A stretch of 64,000 nucleotides of DNA from positions 8,642,001 through 8,706,000 of the forward strand of contig PUDQ02000001.1 of the NCBI GenBank assembly GCA_002964805.2. The letters run 5' to 3'. This DNA comes from Trametes villosa. Taxonomy: Eukaryota > Basidiomycota > Agaricomycetes > Polyporales > Polyporaceae. The notes under the pieces are model-generated. The model was not told the DNA's origin. It saw nothing but the letters and a program-made list of their open reading frames with translations, and searched no databases. The translations under genes and the position numbers were made by a program. Shown one piece after another: positions 11,957-22,260 of this stretch. Position 1 is the stretch's first letter; the number at the start of each line of letters is the position of its first letter.

Positions 11957-12818
11957 ATGACCTCCAAAGCTGTCGCCGCGACGGTGGTACGTGCCCCCCG
12001 AAAATGACCGCCCGGGAGGGAGCCTCGTGACGTTGACTGCGTGTGTCTCTGTGTGTAGGACTTCGCCCGCCTCTACTCTTCGCTGGGTCTCGGCAAGGGT
12101 CAGTGTTCTCTTCATATCTGGGTGGATACGGGATACGTGCAGTTAGGGGAATATGGCTGACACGGTGCGTGGCGAATAGAGACCATCGCGTCCCTCCAGG
12201 CGTTCCGCAAGCGGCACGGCGACGCCCAGCGCATCCACGCGCAGCTGGCCTCGCAGCCGACCACGGTCGACCTCTCGCACTACCGCGCCGTCCTCCGCAA
12301 CAAGGCCGTCGTCGACGAGGCCGAGAAGCTCCTCACCGAGTTCAAGCCCGTCACGTACGACGTGAGCGCGCACATCAAGGCGATCGAGACCTTCGAGTCC
12401 AAGGCGGTGAGTGTCGTGCGCGGTGAGGCTGAGCGAGGGCGTGGGGCTGATGTGGGGTGTTCGGGGCGTGTAGGTCGCGAAGGCGAAGGAGACGACGGAG
12501 AAAATCGACGCAGAGCTCAAGGACCTCCAGGCGACCCTTGCTAACATCGAGGAGGCTCGTCCCTTCGAGGACCTCACGGTATGTGCCCGCGCTCTACATT
12601 TACTGCGTGCCCGTGCTAAGCGCATTGTGTTGCATGTAGTCGGAGGAGGTCGGCAAGGCGCACCCGCGCATCGTCGAGGCCGTCGAGACGATGATCAAGA
12701 AGGGCAAGTGGACCGTGCCTGGTACGTCTATGCGCTCAGCCGTTGTCCTGCGCGCACTCATCGGCCATGTCGTACCACAGGCTACAAGGAGAAGTTCGGC
12801 GACCTCTCTCTCATGTAA
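11957..12818 (+). CDS. ATP7: Mitochondrial F1Fo ATP synthase subunit d (ATP7)
   Basis: Peripheral-stalk (stator) subunit of the mitochondrial ATP synthase. Start at 11957 (MTSKAVAATV), an intron, then DFARLYSSLGLGK, an intron, ETIASLQAFRKRHGDAQRI, QLASQPTTVDLSHYRAVL, VVDEAEKLLTEFKPVTYDV, IKAIETFESKA, an intron, AKAKETTEKIDAELKDLQ, an intron, HPRIVEAVETMIKKGKWTVP, an intron, and GYKEKFGDLSLM with stop at 12818. The pattern of an N-terminal DFARLYSSLG, a central FESKA and a closing KWTVPGYKEKFGDLS is that of fungal subunit d. About 170 residues, the usual length. Five short introns in 0.86 kb. No cleavable presequence is obvious, as in yeast Atp7. Confidence 0.94.
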
Positions 12819-13234
12819 ACGTCGTCATAATTTGCCACACTACAATAGATCCAGGAGGCGCTTGACGTTGCTTCTTGCTTCGAGAGCAAGGAGGCGGCTC
12901 AGTACTGCTCAGGGGCTTTCAATGTTATCCGAGAAATATCGCTGGGCGTGTGGACGCCCCGCCGAAAGGTACGATCCTGCGAGGACTTCAAGTCCAACCA
13001 CCAGGACGAGAAAGAGAGATTGCGAGAAGAACCTAGGCCTAAGTATACGAGAGGAGTACAGCGACAGATATTACACTCGGTGGTATGCAGCGGAACCGCA
13101 GGTTCAGATATAAGCGAGCGTGCGTGGGTACGACTGGTCATGACAGGCATGGCGATCCGGGGTGGAGGCTAGCGACGGGCGTTCGTGATATGCATGAGGA
13201 CCGCAGGAGAGTTCGGGGGCCAGGATCGCAGGGA
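12819..13234. other. Convergent 3' region between ATP7 and CNB1
   Basis: About 0.4 kb of 3' UTR-type sequence between two stop codons. Nothing else recognised. Confidence 0.6.
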
Positions 13235-14137
13235 TTAGAACAGGTCCTCGAGGGTCATTTGTTTTACAATATCCTGTTGGGCCAACGTCAGTCAGTGGGT
13301 GCCGAAGTAGAGATGCGGAGGACGGAGACGCACCGTATTGGAGACCATCTGGACAAATTCCTCGAAGCTGAGCTTCCCGTCCCCGTCCTTGTCCGCCTCC
13401 ATGATCGTCTTGTCGACGATCTGCTGCAGCTGCCCGTCCTTGAGGTTGTTGCCCACCATCATCTTCAGCACGAGGAACAGCTCGCCGTTCGAGATGTACC
13501 CGTCCCGGTCCATGTCGTACACCTTGAACGCGACTGGGCGAGCAGCGCATGAGCAAACAGAGAGCAATCAAAGGGACGTAGAGAGACGTACATCGCAGCT
13601 TCTCTTCTCGCCCTCCTCGACTGCTGAATGCGCTCAGCCCGCCAACGAACTCCTGGAAGTCAACGGTTCCTCCACCACTGTCAAGGGGATTAGATGTGAG
13701 TGGACGACGCGCTATGTGATAGAAGGCACGCACTCTTCGTCGAAGATGGCTATTAGTCGCGACGCGAGGGGATTGTTCGCGATCTGGGGTATCTGCAGGA
13801 ACTCTTCTCGGTCGATCGATCCGGACCCGTCGCTGTGGACGCGAGTGCGTACGGTCAGCACGGCAGCGGTGCGAAGGACGACGCGGGAGACGTGCCTATC
13901 GAGCTTCATGAATCGTTTCTTCAGCCGCTCCAACTCGCTTGCGTTGACTGAAGGCGTATGCGGGTATTCTGTCAGACTCATGTTTCTTGGTACATATTCT
14001 GGTTGGAATGTACGCACAGTTGGACCGCTTTTGCATGTCCTCCATGAACTGGGATGCTGCATTGCGAGCGGAAACGGATTCCAATCAACGTCTGGGGAGC
14101 ACGCATACAGAGGAAGGCGCGAACGTGATTGTCCCAT
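13235..14137 (-). CDS. CNB1: Calcineurin regulatory subunit B
   Basis: Ca2+-binding regulatory subunit of the Ser/Thr phosphatase calcineurin. The short first exon MGQS (start 14137) joins through an intron to [13 protein letters not shown], keeping Gly2 for N-myristoylation. Then come [19 protein letters not shown]-hand 1 ([15 protein letters not shown]), EF-hand 2 ([18 protein letters not shown]), EF-hand 3 ([17 protein letters not shown]), EF-hand 4 ([17 protein letters not shown]) and the C-terminal [12 protein letters not shown], stop at 13235. The intron at 13833-13895, just before EF-hand 1 loop residue 2, has a GC donor (GATAG|GCACGTC) and a normal AG acceptor. It leaves S instead of the usual R before DGSGS. 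About 175 residues, the usual length. Divergent from MSS1 with 267 bp between starts. Confidence 0.96.
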
Positions 14138-14404
14138 CTTGACTCAGTCGTTCAGCGGGTAGAGTTCCGTACGTCTTGTGGTATTGCAGCGAGATCCAGA
14201 GGAGACCAGAGGAGAGAGCAGGGGGCGGGATGGACGATAGGGCGTGCGCGGTGCAGACTTGAGCAGATCCAGGGAGCGGCACAAAGACGCCGTGGGAAAG
14301 CCCCGAGCGCCCACATACCGCCGGCGCGCGGGCGCCTGAGCTTGTAACACCGCTCGAGCACGTCGCGGGCGGCGTCGAGGACAGCCATCTCGGCGTGCAG
14401 CACG

Positions 14405-16592
14405 ATGTCTGGCAGAGCAGCGCTGGGGTCGCGCATCGCCCGGTCCACCACGCCATATATACCGCGGCCCAGGACATCATCAACGCTGCTTTCCAGAAAC
14501 CCAAGCACCAGGAAGGAGCACCGCCTCGCCACTACTGCTCCCCTCTCTGTCGCACTCGGCCCGCGCAGGCTGCATGGCACCTCGCCTTCTGGCTCGGGAA
14601 CAATCTCCGACCGGTATCCAGCACCGAGCGCGGAACGGGATGCCGAGGGGCTGCTCTTGTCCGACGCGCAGCGCAGGACGATATACGCGCTCTCTACTCC
14701 GCCGGGCAAGGCTGGCGTCGCGGTGGTCAGGGTGTCCGGCCCCGACGCGCTCGAAGTTTGGCGGCGCGTGGTGCAGACGCGTCGCGAAGGGAAGGGGAAG
14801 GCGCGCGAACGCGACCCGGAGCCATGGAAGATGCACCGATGCCGCGTCGTGTACCCGCGAACGCAAGAAGTGCTCGACGACGGTCTCGCCGTCTTTTTTA
14901 AGGGTACGTATATGCAACACCTCTCATTTGTTAGAGCGTACTCGCAACGCGTAACAATCGCGTGTCGCCCATCCGCAAACACAAGGCCGGCGGCGACTTG
15001 CGCGCGTCGGAGCTGAACTGCAAACCGCTGTGAGGCGGTCATACTTGCGTGCGAGTACGCTCTGTTGTCGCTCTGAGTACTCATCATGTATCCAGGTCCG
15101 AAGTCATTCACGACGGAAGATGTGCTCGAGCTGCATGTACACTCCGGCCGCGCGATCATCTCTTCCGTGCTGAATGCTATCGCTTCCCTCCCATTCTGCC
15201 GCCCGGCTGAGCGCGGAGAGTTCACGCGTCGCGCGTTCGAGGGCGGTCGCCTCGACCTGACCCAAGTAGAAGGTCTCCGAGACCTGATCGACGCGGAGAC
15301 GGAAACGCAGCGCAAGCTCGCGTTGAGGACCGCCGAGGTTCGCGAATAATGCTAGCGTTACCGAATACTGAACTTACCGTATTACAGGGTGCCACAAGAG
15401 CCCAGCTTGAGAAACTGAGGACTGAGACCATCCAGTGTATGGCCCTCATTGAAGCATTGATCGACTTCGGTGAAGGGGAAGACCTTGAGGAGGGCGTGTA
15501 CGAACAAGGTGAGGTCGATATATGCGGATATGAGTCGCTTCACTCACAACACCGCAGCGCGAGAACGAGTTCAGAAGCTACGTGGCACCATATCTCATCA
15601 CCTCTCCGACAACCGTAGGGGGGAGATCATGCGGTCAGGCATTCGACTAGCGATCTTCGGTCCTCCGAATGCCGGGAAGAGCAGCCTGCTAAACTTCCTA
15701 GGTGCGTCTCGCCTGAACTACCTCAGAGCCCGCATCACTCTGACAATGATATACGTAGCGCAGCGGGAGGCTGCGATCGTGACGCCCGTCCCTGGAACCA
15801 CCAGAGACATCCTTGAGCTCTCGCTAGACATCGGGGGCCTGCCCGTGATTGTCGCTGACACGGCCGGCCTGCGCAAGACCGACGACGTCGTGGAGAAAAT
15901 TGGGGTCGAGCGAGCGAGACAATTGTGAGCATTCATTGGCTTCTGAAAGGACATCGGCTCATGGCGCTCTGCAGGGTCGAATCGTCCGACGTCTCCCTCT
16001 GCGTGTTACCTGCACCGGATGCTCTAGTGAGAACCACGCAGGGCGACTGGAAGCTGCAGTTGCCGCCCTCTGTGTCGTCTCTCGTCTCCGACAGCACCTT
16101 CGTTTTGCTCAACAAGACGGACTTGTTGCCTGCGGATTGCCGCCCGCCATCATTAAGCGCAGGGACGTGGCATGTCAGCCTGAGCAACGGCGACGGTACC
16201 GCGGACTTCATGAAGGGGCTCGCGAAGATCCTTGGGCAGAGGTAAGATGCTGCGTAATTGAAGAGTCGAGATGCCGTCTCACGTCTTGCAGATACAGCAT
16301 GTTGAGCGAGGATGGGACCCGCGCGGAAGAACCGCTCATCACCCATGCTCGGCATCGCACACACCTCCAGAACGCCCTGCAGTTCCTCGACGCGTTTTTG
16401 GATACTCGTTCGTCGTCTGTTGTATCATATAACCGTTATCTACGTGCTTACATGTCCACAGCACCCGAGGATGTAGTGCTGGCTGCCGAAGAACTGCGAT
16501 ATGCTGCGCAAGCTATTGGCAAGATCTCCGGCCTTATCGACGTGGAGGACATTCTAGACGCAGTGTTCCGCGACTTTTGTATTGGGAAGTAG
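14405..16592 (+). CDS. MSS1: Mitochondrial tRNA-modification GTPase MSS1 (MnmE/GTPBP3 family)
   Basis: GTPase that acts with MTO1 to make the 5-carboxymethylaminomethyl group on wobble uridine of mitochondrial tRNAs. Start at 14405; the first 55 residues are Arg/Ser-rich without acids (mitochondrial presequence), followed by [20 protein letters not shown], the N-terminal tetrahydrofolate-binding domain. A 192-bp intron (14904-15095) precedes [18 protein letters not shown] and [20 protein letters not shown]. The G domain shows G1 [11 protein letters not shown]2 PGTTRDI, G3 [10 protein letters not shown] and G4 NKTD. The C-terminus is [19 protein letters not shown] and then FCIGK, the conserved cysteine-containing end of MnmE proteins. 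At least seven introns. A dispersed repeat begins about 75 bp after the stop, so the 3' UTR may run into it. Confidence 0.96.
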
Positions 16593-16667
16593 TCGCAAGT
16601 GCGTCACATCTAGACTCTACATGCACGCCAACATACAGGCCCTTCGGCGATACGGTGACCAGAGAAA

Positions 16668-17305
16668 GCGCATTTTGGTTTCCCCGCTGGCACGCTGCCC
16701 CAGACGGAGACGACGCGCGAGCGGGTACTTATCCCGAGGACCACGAAAAGGTATGCGCCAGGGCCGAAGCCCCTCCCTCGAGGGAAAGAACTTCAACACT
16801 CACCTTGATTCAACCCCGCGCCAGGTCTTGAACCCCGTTTCTTGACTCTTCAGGCCCCAACACGCCGCCGTCTGCAAGCCGCCCGCCGCCTGCAGTCAGC
16901 GGGGGCGCAGACAACGACGACTCACCTTGGGGCCACCCGGGGCTTGAGGAACGCCGTCATCTTGAAGCGGCCATCCCCTTCGGTAGACTCGCAAACGACG
17001 CGGCGTCATCTTGAAGCGCACCCCCGCCAGTCGGTGGGCGCGCCGACAGCCTTCTTGAGGACGCTGCCGTCTTGAAGCCGCCATCCCCTTCGGTAGACGC
17101 GCAAGCAAGCGTGGCGTCGTCTTGAAGCGGCCCCCGCCAGTCGGTGGGCGCGCAGACGGCGAGTCTTGATGCCTTGAGGTGGCGGTACCTAGGAGAAGAA
17201 TGAGTGGGGAGAGGACGTGTCCCGCTGTGGTACTTGAACCATGGGAGGCTGGAGGCTGGAGGCTGGGAGGTTGACATTCGCTGCAGCCTCCGATCGATCA
17301 CAGGC
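16668..17305 (+). repeat. Dispersed repeat, copy A (about 640 bp)
   Basis: One of three copies in the window (others at 22990-23738 inverted and 51912-52640). The left end reads CGCATTTTGGTTTCCCC, the right end CCTCCGATCGATCaCAG. Inside are the CGAGCGGGTACTTATCCCGA block, a GGGCCGAAGCCC self-complementary stretch, and a two-part tandem module. One part is a CCATCCCCTTCGGTAGAC block of about 48 bp; the other is a CCCCCGCCAGTCGGTGGGCG block of about 64 bp. The pair occurs twice in the order a-b-a-b. Copy A lacks about 100 bp of (TTGAGGCGTGC)n-like sequence present in B and C. It carries no transposase-like protein. It could be a non-autonomous element or a duplicated piece of a decayed gene. 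Confidence 0.85.
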
Positions 17306-17886
17306 GACCCCGTCCAACGACTTCGCGTCCAGACCTCGGCACTCTACGGAGCCGAGCAACGAGCTCACTGTGCGTCGGCCCCGGTCGATCTCACACAGGT
17401 TCGTTGACGAGGTGGGGTGCCCTGAAAGAGCGGGAGCACGACTGCACGCCCTGCCAAGCTCAATGAACAGACAGATTGGATGAAGTCCGTGCAGCCTCCC
17501 CATGTGCAGAGTCGTCTATCTAAGGCCGAATGCCAGGCCGCGAACGCGGTCACTTCTTAGCTTCGTAATTCCCTTCCCTCTAGTATTACGACCCACATGT
17601 CCTGACGGAGTTCATCTGACAGGCGGAACCCATCTTGCAGATACGTACGACACCCATCGGATAGATCCAGATGGCGCGGCAGACTTACGAGCTCCCGGAG
17701 TAGCCTGTACTCGCACTTTGGGCTGCCCATCTCCTTCGCGCTGAGATCGCTGGCGTTGTTCTTGAACGCTTGGGCGGGTGTGGGTGATATAACGGGTGGG
17801 TGGGCGAGGGCTTTGCGCCCTCCCTTGCTATCTCCCTCTCTTCCTGGATCTCTCTTCTGGTTTTTGTAGTTGTTCAATAGTCGATA
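17306..17886. other. Spacer and promoter of the first family gene
   Basis: Begins with sequence resembling that beyond the right end of the other repeat copies (a degraded frame with an ATCGACGC... and GAGC[CT]GAG-type match). It ends with the conserved promoter block at 17779-17823. No gene supported. Confidence 0.5.
17779..17823 (+). promoter_or_regulatory. Conserved promoter block of the membrane family (copy 1)
   Basis: GTGGGTGATATAACG followed by a GGGTGGGTGGG-like run and TTTGCGCCCTCCC, ending 64 bp before the start codon. The same order of motifs occurs 5' of the family genes at 20591 and 62955 (minus). In all three, GATATAAC lies about 100 bp before the ATG and is the best TATA-like candidate. 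Confidence 0.7.
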
Positions 17887-19492
17887 ATGACAGGACCCAC
17901 TGAACTATTTTCTGTACTCCTCCCCAAACTACTTTCAAGCTCGAATTATCCAGACAGCAATGGCCCCCCGTCGGGCAGCCTGCCATCGCTGCCTTTGTCC
18001 TGCTCCCCATCGCAGGAACCTGACTATCAAGTGGTCAGTTTTGCCTGTTCTATACGCCATACTAGCTCACGAGACTCTCAGCTATCCAATGCACAGGGGC
18101 AGGATCCTTGTGTGATCGCACACAAACTACTCAATGACGAGAACTCATGCTTCGGTTCGTCTTTGATTCTATCATAAGTCTACCACTGCCGGTGAAATAT
18201 TGACATACGAACAGAGAATCCCCCGCCCACATCTCTCATTCAGCTACGAAACAATCAATGCCTTTGCAGCACAGTTTATTACTCGCTCGTTTACGTTTGC
18301 TATTTATGCGGGGAGCAGGAGGTCCAAGCTGAGCAGCTCGCTCCGTAAGCAGCCCTGATCTTTAGTCCAGATTCAATGCAACTCAGGTGTCTTCGCAGAT
18401 GGGACGCGTATTCTAGTCCGGCGGGGCTACATTGCACGAACCCCGCTGCTGAATCGTGTGTCTTCCCTCGTTACACAGCGACCTTTGCTACCATCCTGAC
18501 TGCACTCATTTCCAGGTACCTCGGAGACATCCCGTCTGACACTGCGATTCCTGCTTGGGCGTATGTTGCGCAGGTTGGGAGCATTCCATCCCCGGTTCAC
18601 CATGGCCCACCGCGCTCATGAGCCAGCAATAGGTTGATGGGAGATTCAACATGCCACTGGCTCAACAGGTCGCGGGCCAACGTAAGGGTGCTGTTCGCAT
18701 ACTGTGTGATATTAGCACTCTGACGAGCAGCATATCAGGGGAGCCGGATGTAACGGCACCGGGCGTCGATTTCTCTTTGGATACATCCCTGGTATCGCCG
18801 GTAGCCACCGCCCCCGCAACGAGAGCGACTCCAACGACCGAAACGCCAGCACCGAGCGCTCCCAAATTAGCTTCGGGGGCGACCGCACCATCGGCGTTGA
18901 ACACGACTGCCATACTAACGTCAAGCCTCCTGCCGACGACTACCCTACCAACATCAACCGCTCTCCTGACCACGCTGACAATATCAACATCGACCACTCA
19001 CACAACACCACCTTCGACTCTTTTCACAGTGACCGCCGGATCCACCTCTCCTACCGTGCCCGTCTCTTCCAGCGGGTTGCGCAAGCCCGCATTCATCGGC
19101 ACATCCGCAGGCCTCAGCGCCGCCGCGCTCCTCACCATCGGCATTACCCTCCTGCTCTTTCGCCGCGACCGCCGCATCACCAAGGCGAGGAAGCTAGCGC
19201 AGGGCGTCCAGTCCTACGGTGACGACATAAGTTCTGAGTGCGCGTTGATGGGTTCGCGGCAGTCCCAGCGTGTTGGAGAGACTGTACGCACAAGGGCTCA
19301 GGATTTTGGTGCGTGTCCGTTTCGGCCCGTACGAATGGGACTGATGCGACTCAGGTCTTGCAAGAAGCCCTAGAACCGCGGCGGTTTGTGCCGGGAGGCG
19401 TCCGAGACACGAAGCGCCCCGGTGATTATCGCAACTTCATTCAATACCCTCCTATACGAGGAACCTTCGAGGGAGGAGTGTGGCGTGCGTGA
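17887..19492 (+). CDS. Single-pass membrane protein of the CxCx(10)CxxC / IPAWAY family, copy 1 (type I ectodomain, type b tail)
   Basis: Function unknown. Start at 17887 (MTGPTELFSVLLPKLLSSSN, a weak signal peptide at best). After an intron: LSNAQGQDPCVIAHKLLND. The core exon reads QCLCSTVYYSLVYVCYLCG, then (intron) CLRRWDAYSSP with CTNPAAE, then (intron with GTGTGT donor) YLGDIPSDTAIPAWAYVAQ. Next is a Ser/Thr/Pro stalk (GEPDVTAPG onward), a membrane helix (GLSAAALLTIGITLLLF), stop-transfer RRDRR and a tail ending RGTFEGGVWRA, stop 19492. The last intron is inferred to end at CAAG before AAGCCC, giving EALEPRRFV. The front half matches copies 2 and 5; the helix and tail match copy 4 instead. 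Most likely a cell-surface protein (inference). Confidence 0.8.
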
Positions 19493-20480
19493 GGGCAGCC
19501 CGTATGGATAGCCCGTACCAGGCAGTCTCGGAGTGAACAGGAAGCTCATACCCCGGTCGTGATGTTCCGATAATCCACTCAAATGCACTCATAGCTATAT
19601 ACGTGCCCTCACATGCTCCCGGAGGCAGCGATGGCTTATGACGTGCTGAACATGCGCAACTCCTATCTGGCGTGCGAGGAGCTGCAAAGCCTGTGCGCGG
19701 GATGTTGCACGAATACTGGAACTGCTCTCAGACGGCGCCCGCCCGGGTCGGTAGCTCAGGCTGTCCAGATTCCAGGCAGCACCCTCAAAGACATCAAACC
19801 AAACTGACGGCCTCCTTGACGGCTTGGCGGCGGTTATATTCGCAACTTGCTTGAGTTGGCAGTTGATATCTCAGCCACCGCTGCCGGTCTAGATCTGTTA
19901 GTTTGTGGCTGGGCTATACTTACGGTTATACCTCAGAAGCGCGGCGCATCACAGCCACGCCGCTGCAGACTCTTACGGTCGGATTTTCAACAAATTGCCC
20001 GCAAACGGCTCATGCACTACTTCAATGTCCAGCATCGGTGTCATCTCCGCATCGAACATCACCGAGGCGCAGTGCTTGCGGCGGCGGCATGGAAGCGAGC
20101 GTGGTGGCCGCTGGGCAAGCCGAGATGCCAGGTATAGGCGCCCACTATGTAACTTGAAGTACTCCGCTCATGCGGCGGTACCAGCGGCAGCCAACTTAGC
20201 TTCCTTCTTTTTCTTACCGAATGTCGCGTCAAGGCAGCGTCAAAGCGCGTCGAGCGCTGCGTAAATTCGTGTCCTTTCCACCAGTACTACGACTAACATG
20301 ATTCCCCGTGCGATAGTATCAATCTTCGGAGATGCGGAACACATCTTGCAGATTCGTATGACACTCCTCGGACACATCTGGCAGATGCAAAACCAGACTC
20401 ACGCGACACTACTGTTCATCTCGGTCTTCGCGCGATCGCAGGAGCGTTGGCCCCGGAGTCTTGAGCTGGGGCACTGCCTC
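19493..20480. other. Spacer between family copies 1 and 2
   Basis: About 1 kb. The last 150 bp (from about 20325) resemble the region upstream of copy 5 (an AGATGCGGAACACaTCtTGCA match), so the duplication reaches beyond the core promoter. Short frames such as 19613-19807 and 19905-20264 are Cys-containing but not convincingly related to the family. No gene supported. Confidence 0.5.
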
Positions 20481-20530
20481 GGTGGGTGATATAACGCCGG
20501 GTGCGTGGGTGGAGTGGTATGCGCCCTCCC
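20481..20530 (+). promoter_or_regulatory. Conserved promoter block of the membrane family (copy 2)
   Basis: GGTGGGTGATATAACG, a GGGTGCGTGGGTGG run and TATGCGCCCTCCC, ending 60 bp before the start at 20591. Same motifs and spacing as at 17779-17823. Confidence 0.7.
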
Positions 20531-20590
20531 GTGCTATCTCTCCCTCTCTCCCCGAGTCTCTCTATTTTTGTTCTTGTTCAACATTTGAGA

Positions 20591-22260
20591 ATGACAGAGC
20601 TCACTGACCTATTTTCTACACTCCTCCCTCACTTGCTTTCAAGCTCAAACAGTCCAAATAGCAATGGTCCACCGTCGGGCACTGCCCTGCCACCTCTGCC
20701 TTCGTCCTGCTTAGCGTCGCAGAATGCTGATTATCAAGTGGTCAGTATCACCTGCGCTGTACGCAATGCTAACTCACGATACCCTCAGCTATCCAATGCA
20801 GAGGGACAGGATCCTTGTGTGATCGCACACAACCTACTCAATGACGAGATCTCATGCTTCGGTTCGTCCTTGAATATATCATAAATCTACCACTGCAGGT
20901 GGAATATTGACATGCAAGTAGAGAACCACCCGCCCACACATCTCAATGAGCTACAAGACAACAAATGCCTATGCAGCACAGTCTATTACTCGCTTATTTA
21001 TGTTTGCTATTTATGCGGAGAAGAGCAGGCCCAAGATGGGCAGTTCGTTTCGTAAGTAGCCCAGACCTTTATTCCAAAACCAATGCAACTCAGATGTTTG
21101 CGCAGATGGGACACATATTCTAGTCCGCTACATTGCACGAACCCTGGGCTTCAAGCGTGTGTCCTCTCTCGCTTCCCAGCGATCTTTGCTACCATTCTAA
21201 CACCATCCATTTTCAGGTATCACGCAGACATTCCGTCTGACACTGCAATTCCTGCTTGGGCGTATGTCGCACAGGTCGGGAGCATTCCATCCCAGGTTCA
21301 CCATGGTACACCGCGCTCATGAGTCAGCAATAGGTTGGTGGGAGAGTCAACATGCCACTGGTTCAACAGATCGCGAGCCAACGTAAGGGCCTATCAGCAT
21401 ACTATTGTAATATTCACACTGACATGCAGTCTACCAGGGGAGCCTGATGTAACGATATCGGGCGCCGATCTCTCTTTGGTGATATCCCCGGTATCGCCGG
21501 TAGCCACTCCCCCCGCAACGACTCCAACGACCCAATCTCCAGCACCTAGTACTCTTAATTCAGCTTCGGAGGCGGCGAGTTCCTCGTCCTCATCAGGGAG
21601 CTCCGGCTTCACAAGCAGTAGTAGGAGCGAACCCTCCACACCATCCACTGCGGACATAACACCTACGGACCCCTCTCCGCCACCGGCCCTTTTCACCTCA
21701 TTACAATCCAAGTATTCACTGGCATTAGAATCGGATGGGTCCTCAGCCAGCCAGACCAGCACCTCGTCGAGGGGAATAGGCACGTCTACAACTCAGAGCG
21801 GCGAGAAACCGACCACCGTCTATGGTGCATCACCGACCAAGCAATCAGTCGCTGCTCCGGGAGCCCCTGCTTCAGCACCACGGAGCCATCTGGGGGCGAT
21901 CCTTGCGGGGGTTTTTGGAGGCATCGTGGCGGTCATCCTCATCGTGTGCATACTCCTCCGGCTCGCCCGGCGGCGGCGGCGGCTCGAGAAACAAGCTATG
22001 TTGGCCAGCAGGGCGCTCAATTGGTCGCGCCCTCTCAACCGGTCGCCGCAAAACGCGTCTTCCGTTCACTCTGCGGTGAACCTACAGGTCGGCGTAAGCA
22101 CCTTTCTATAGCACGCGCAAGTTGCATGCTCACCTCCAAGTCGTCTGTCTTGCAGGATCTCGACGAGGACGACGACATGGAGACGCTACACGAAAAATCA
22201 GTGGATAAGAAATCGGTCACATACGGCGAGTATCCGGATCTATACGCGCGGGCTCTCTAG
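20591..22260 (+). CDS. Single-pass membrane protein of the CxCx(10)CxxC / IPAWAY family, copy 2 (type I ectodomain, type a tail)
   Basis: Function unknown. Start at 20591 (MTELTDLFSTLLPHLLSSSN). Exons as in copy 1: LSNAEGQDPCVIAHNLLND; KCLCSTVYYSLIYVCYLCGE; CLRRWDTYSSP with CTNPGLQA; YHADIPSDTAIPAWAYVAQ. The stalk (EPDVTISGADLSL onward) is long and rich in Ser, Thr and Pro. The helix is LAGVFGGIVAVILIVCILL, followed by RLARRRRRLEKQ. After a last intron the tail is DLDEDDDMETLHEKSVDK, then SVTYGEYPDL plus YARAL, stop 22260. The acidic tail and the YPDL (YxxPhi sorting-type) motif are shared with copies 3 and 5. Over 60 percent of the front half is the same as copy 1, so the pair arose by tandem duplication. 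Confidence 0.82.

Noticed and set aside
14152..15315. 387-codon open frame on the minus strand
   Set aside because: Antisense to MSS1 exons and its first intron; Arg/Ser-rich shadow with no recognisable domain.
16950..17165. Regularly spaced repeats resembling a CRISPR array
   Set aside because: Only two a-b module pairs, modules differ in length, copies recur in a eukaryotic dispersed repeat; not a CRISPR.
19613..20264. Cys-containing short frames between family copies 1 and 2, considered as a sixth family member
   Set aside because: No CxCx(10)CxxC core and no IPAWAY motif; similarity not better than chance.
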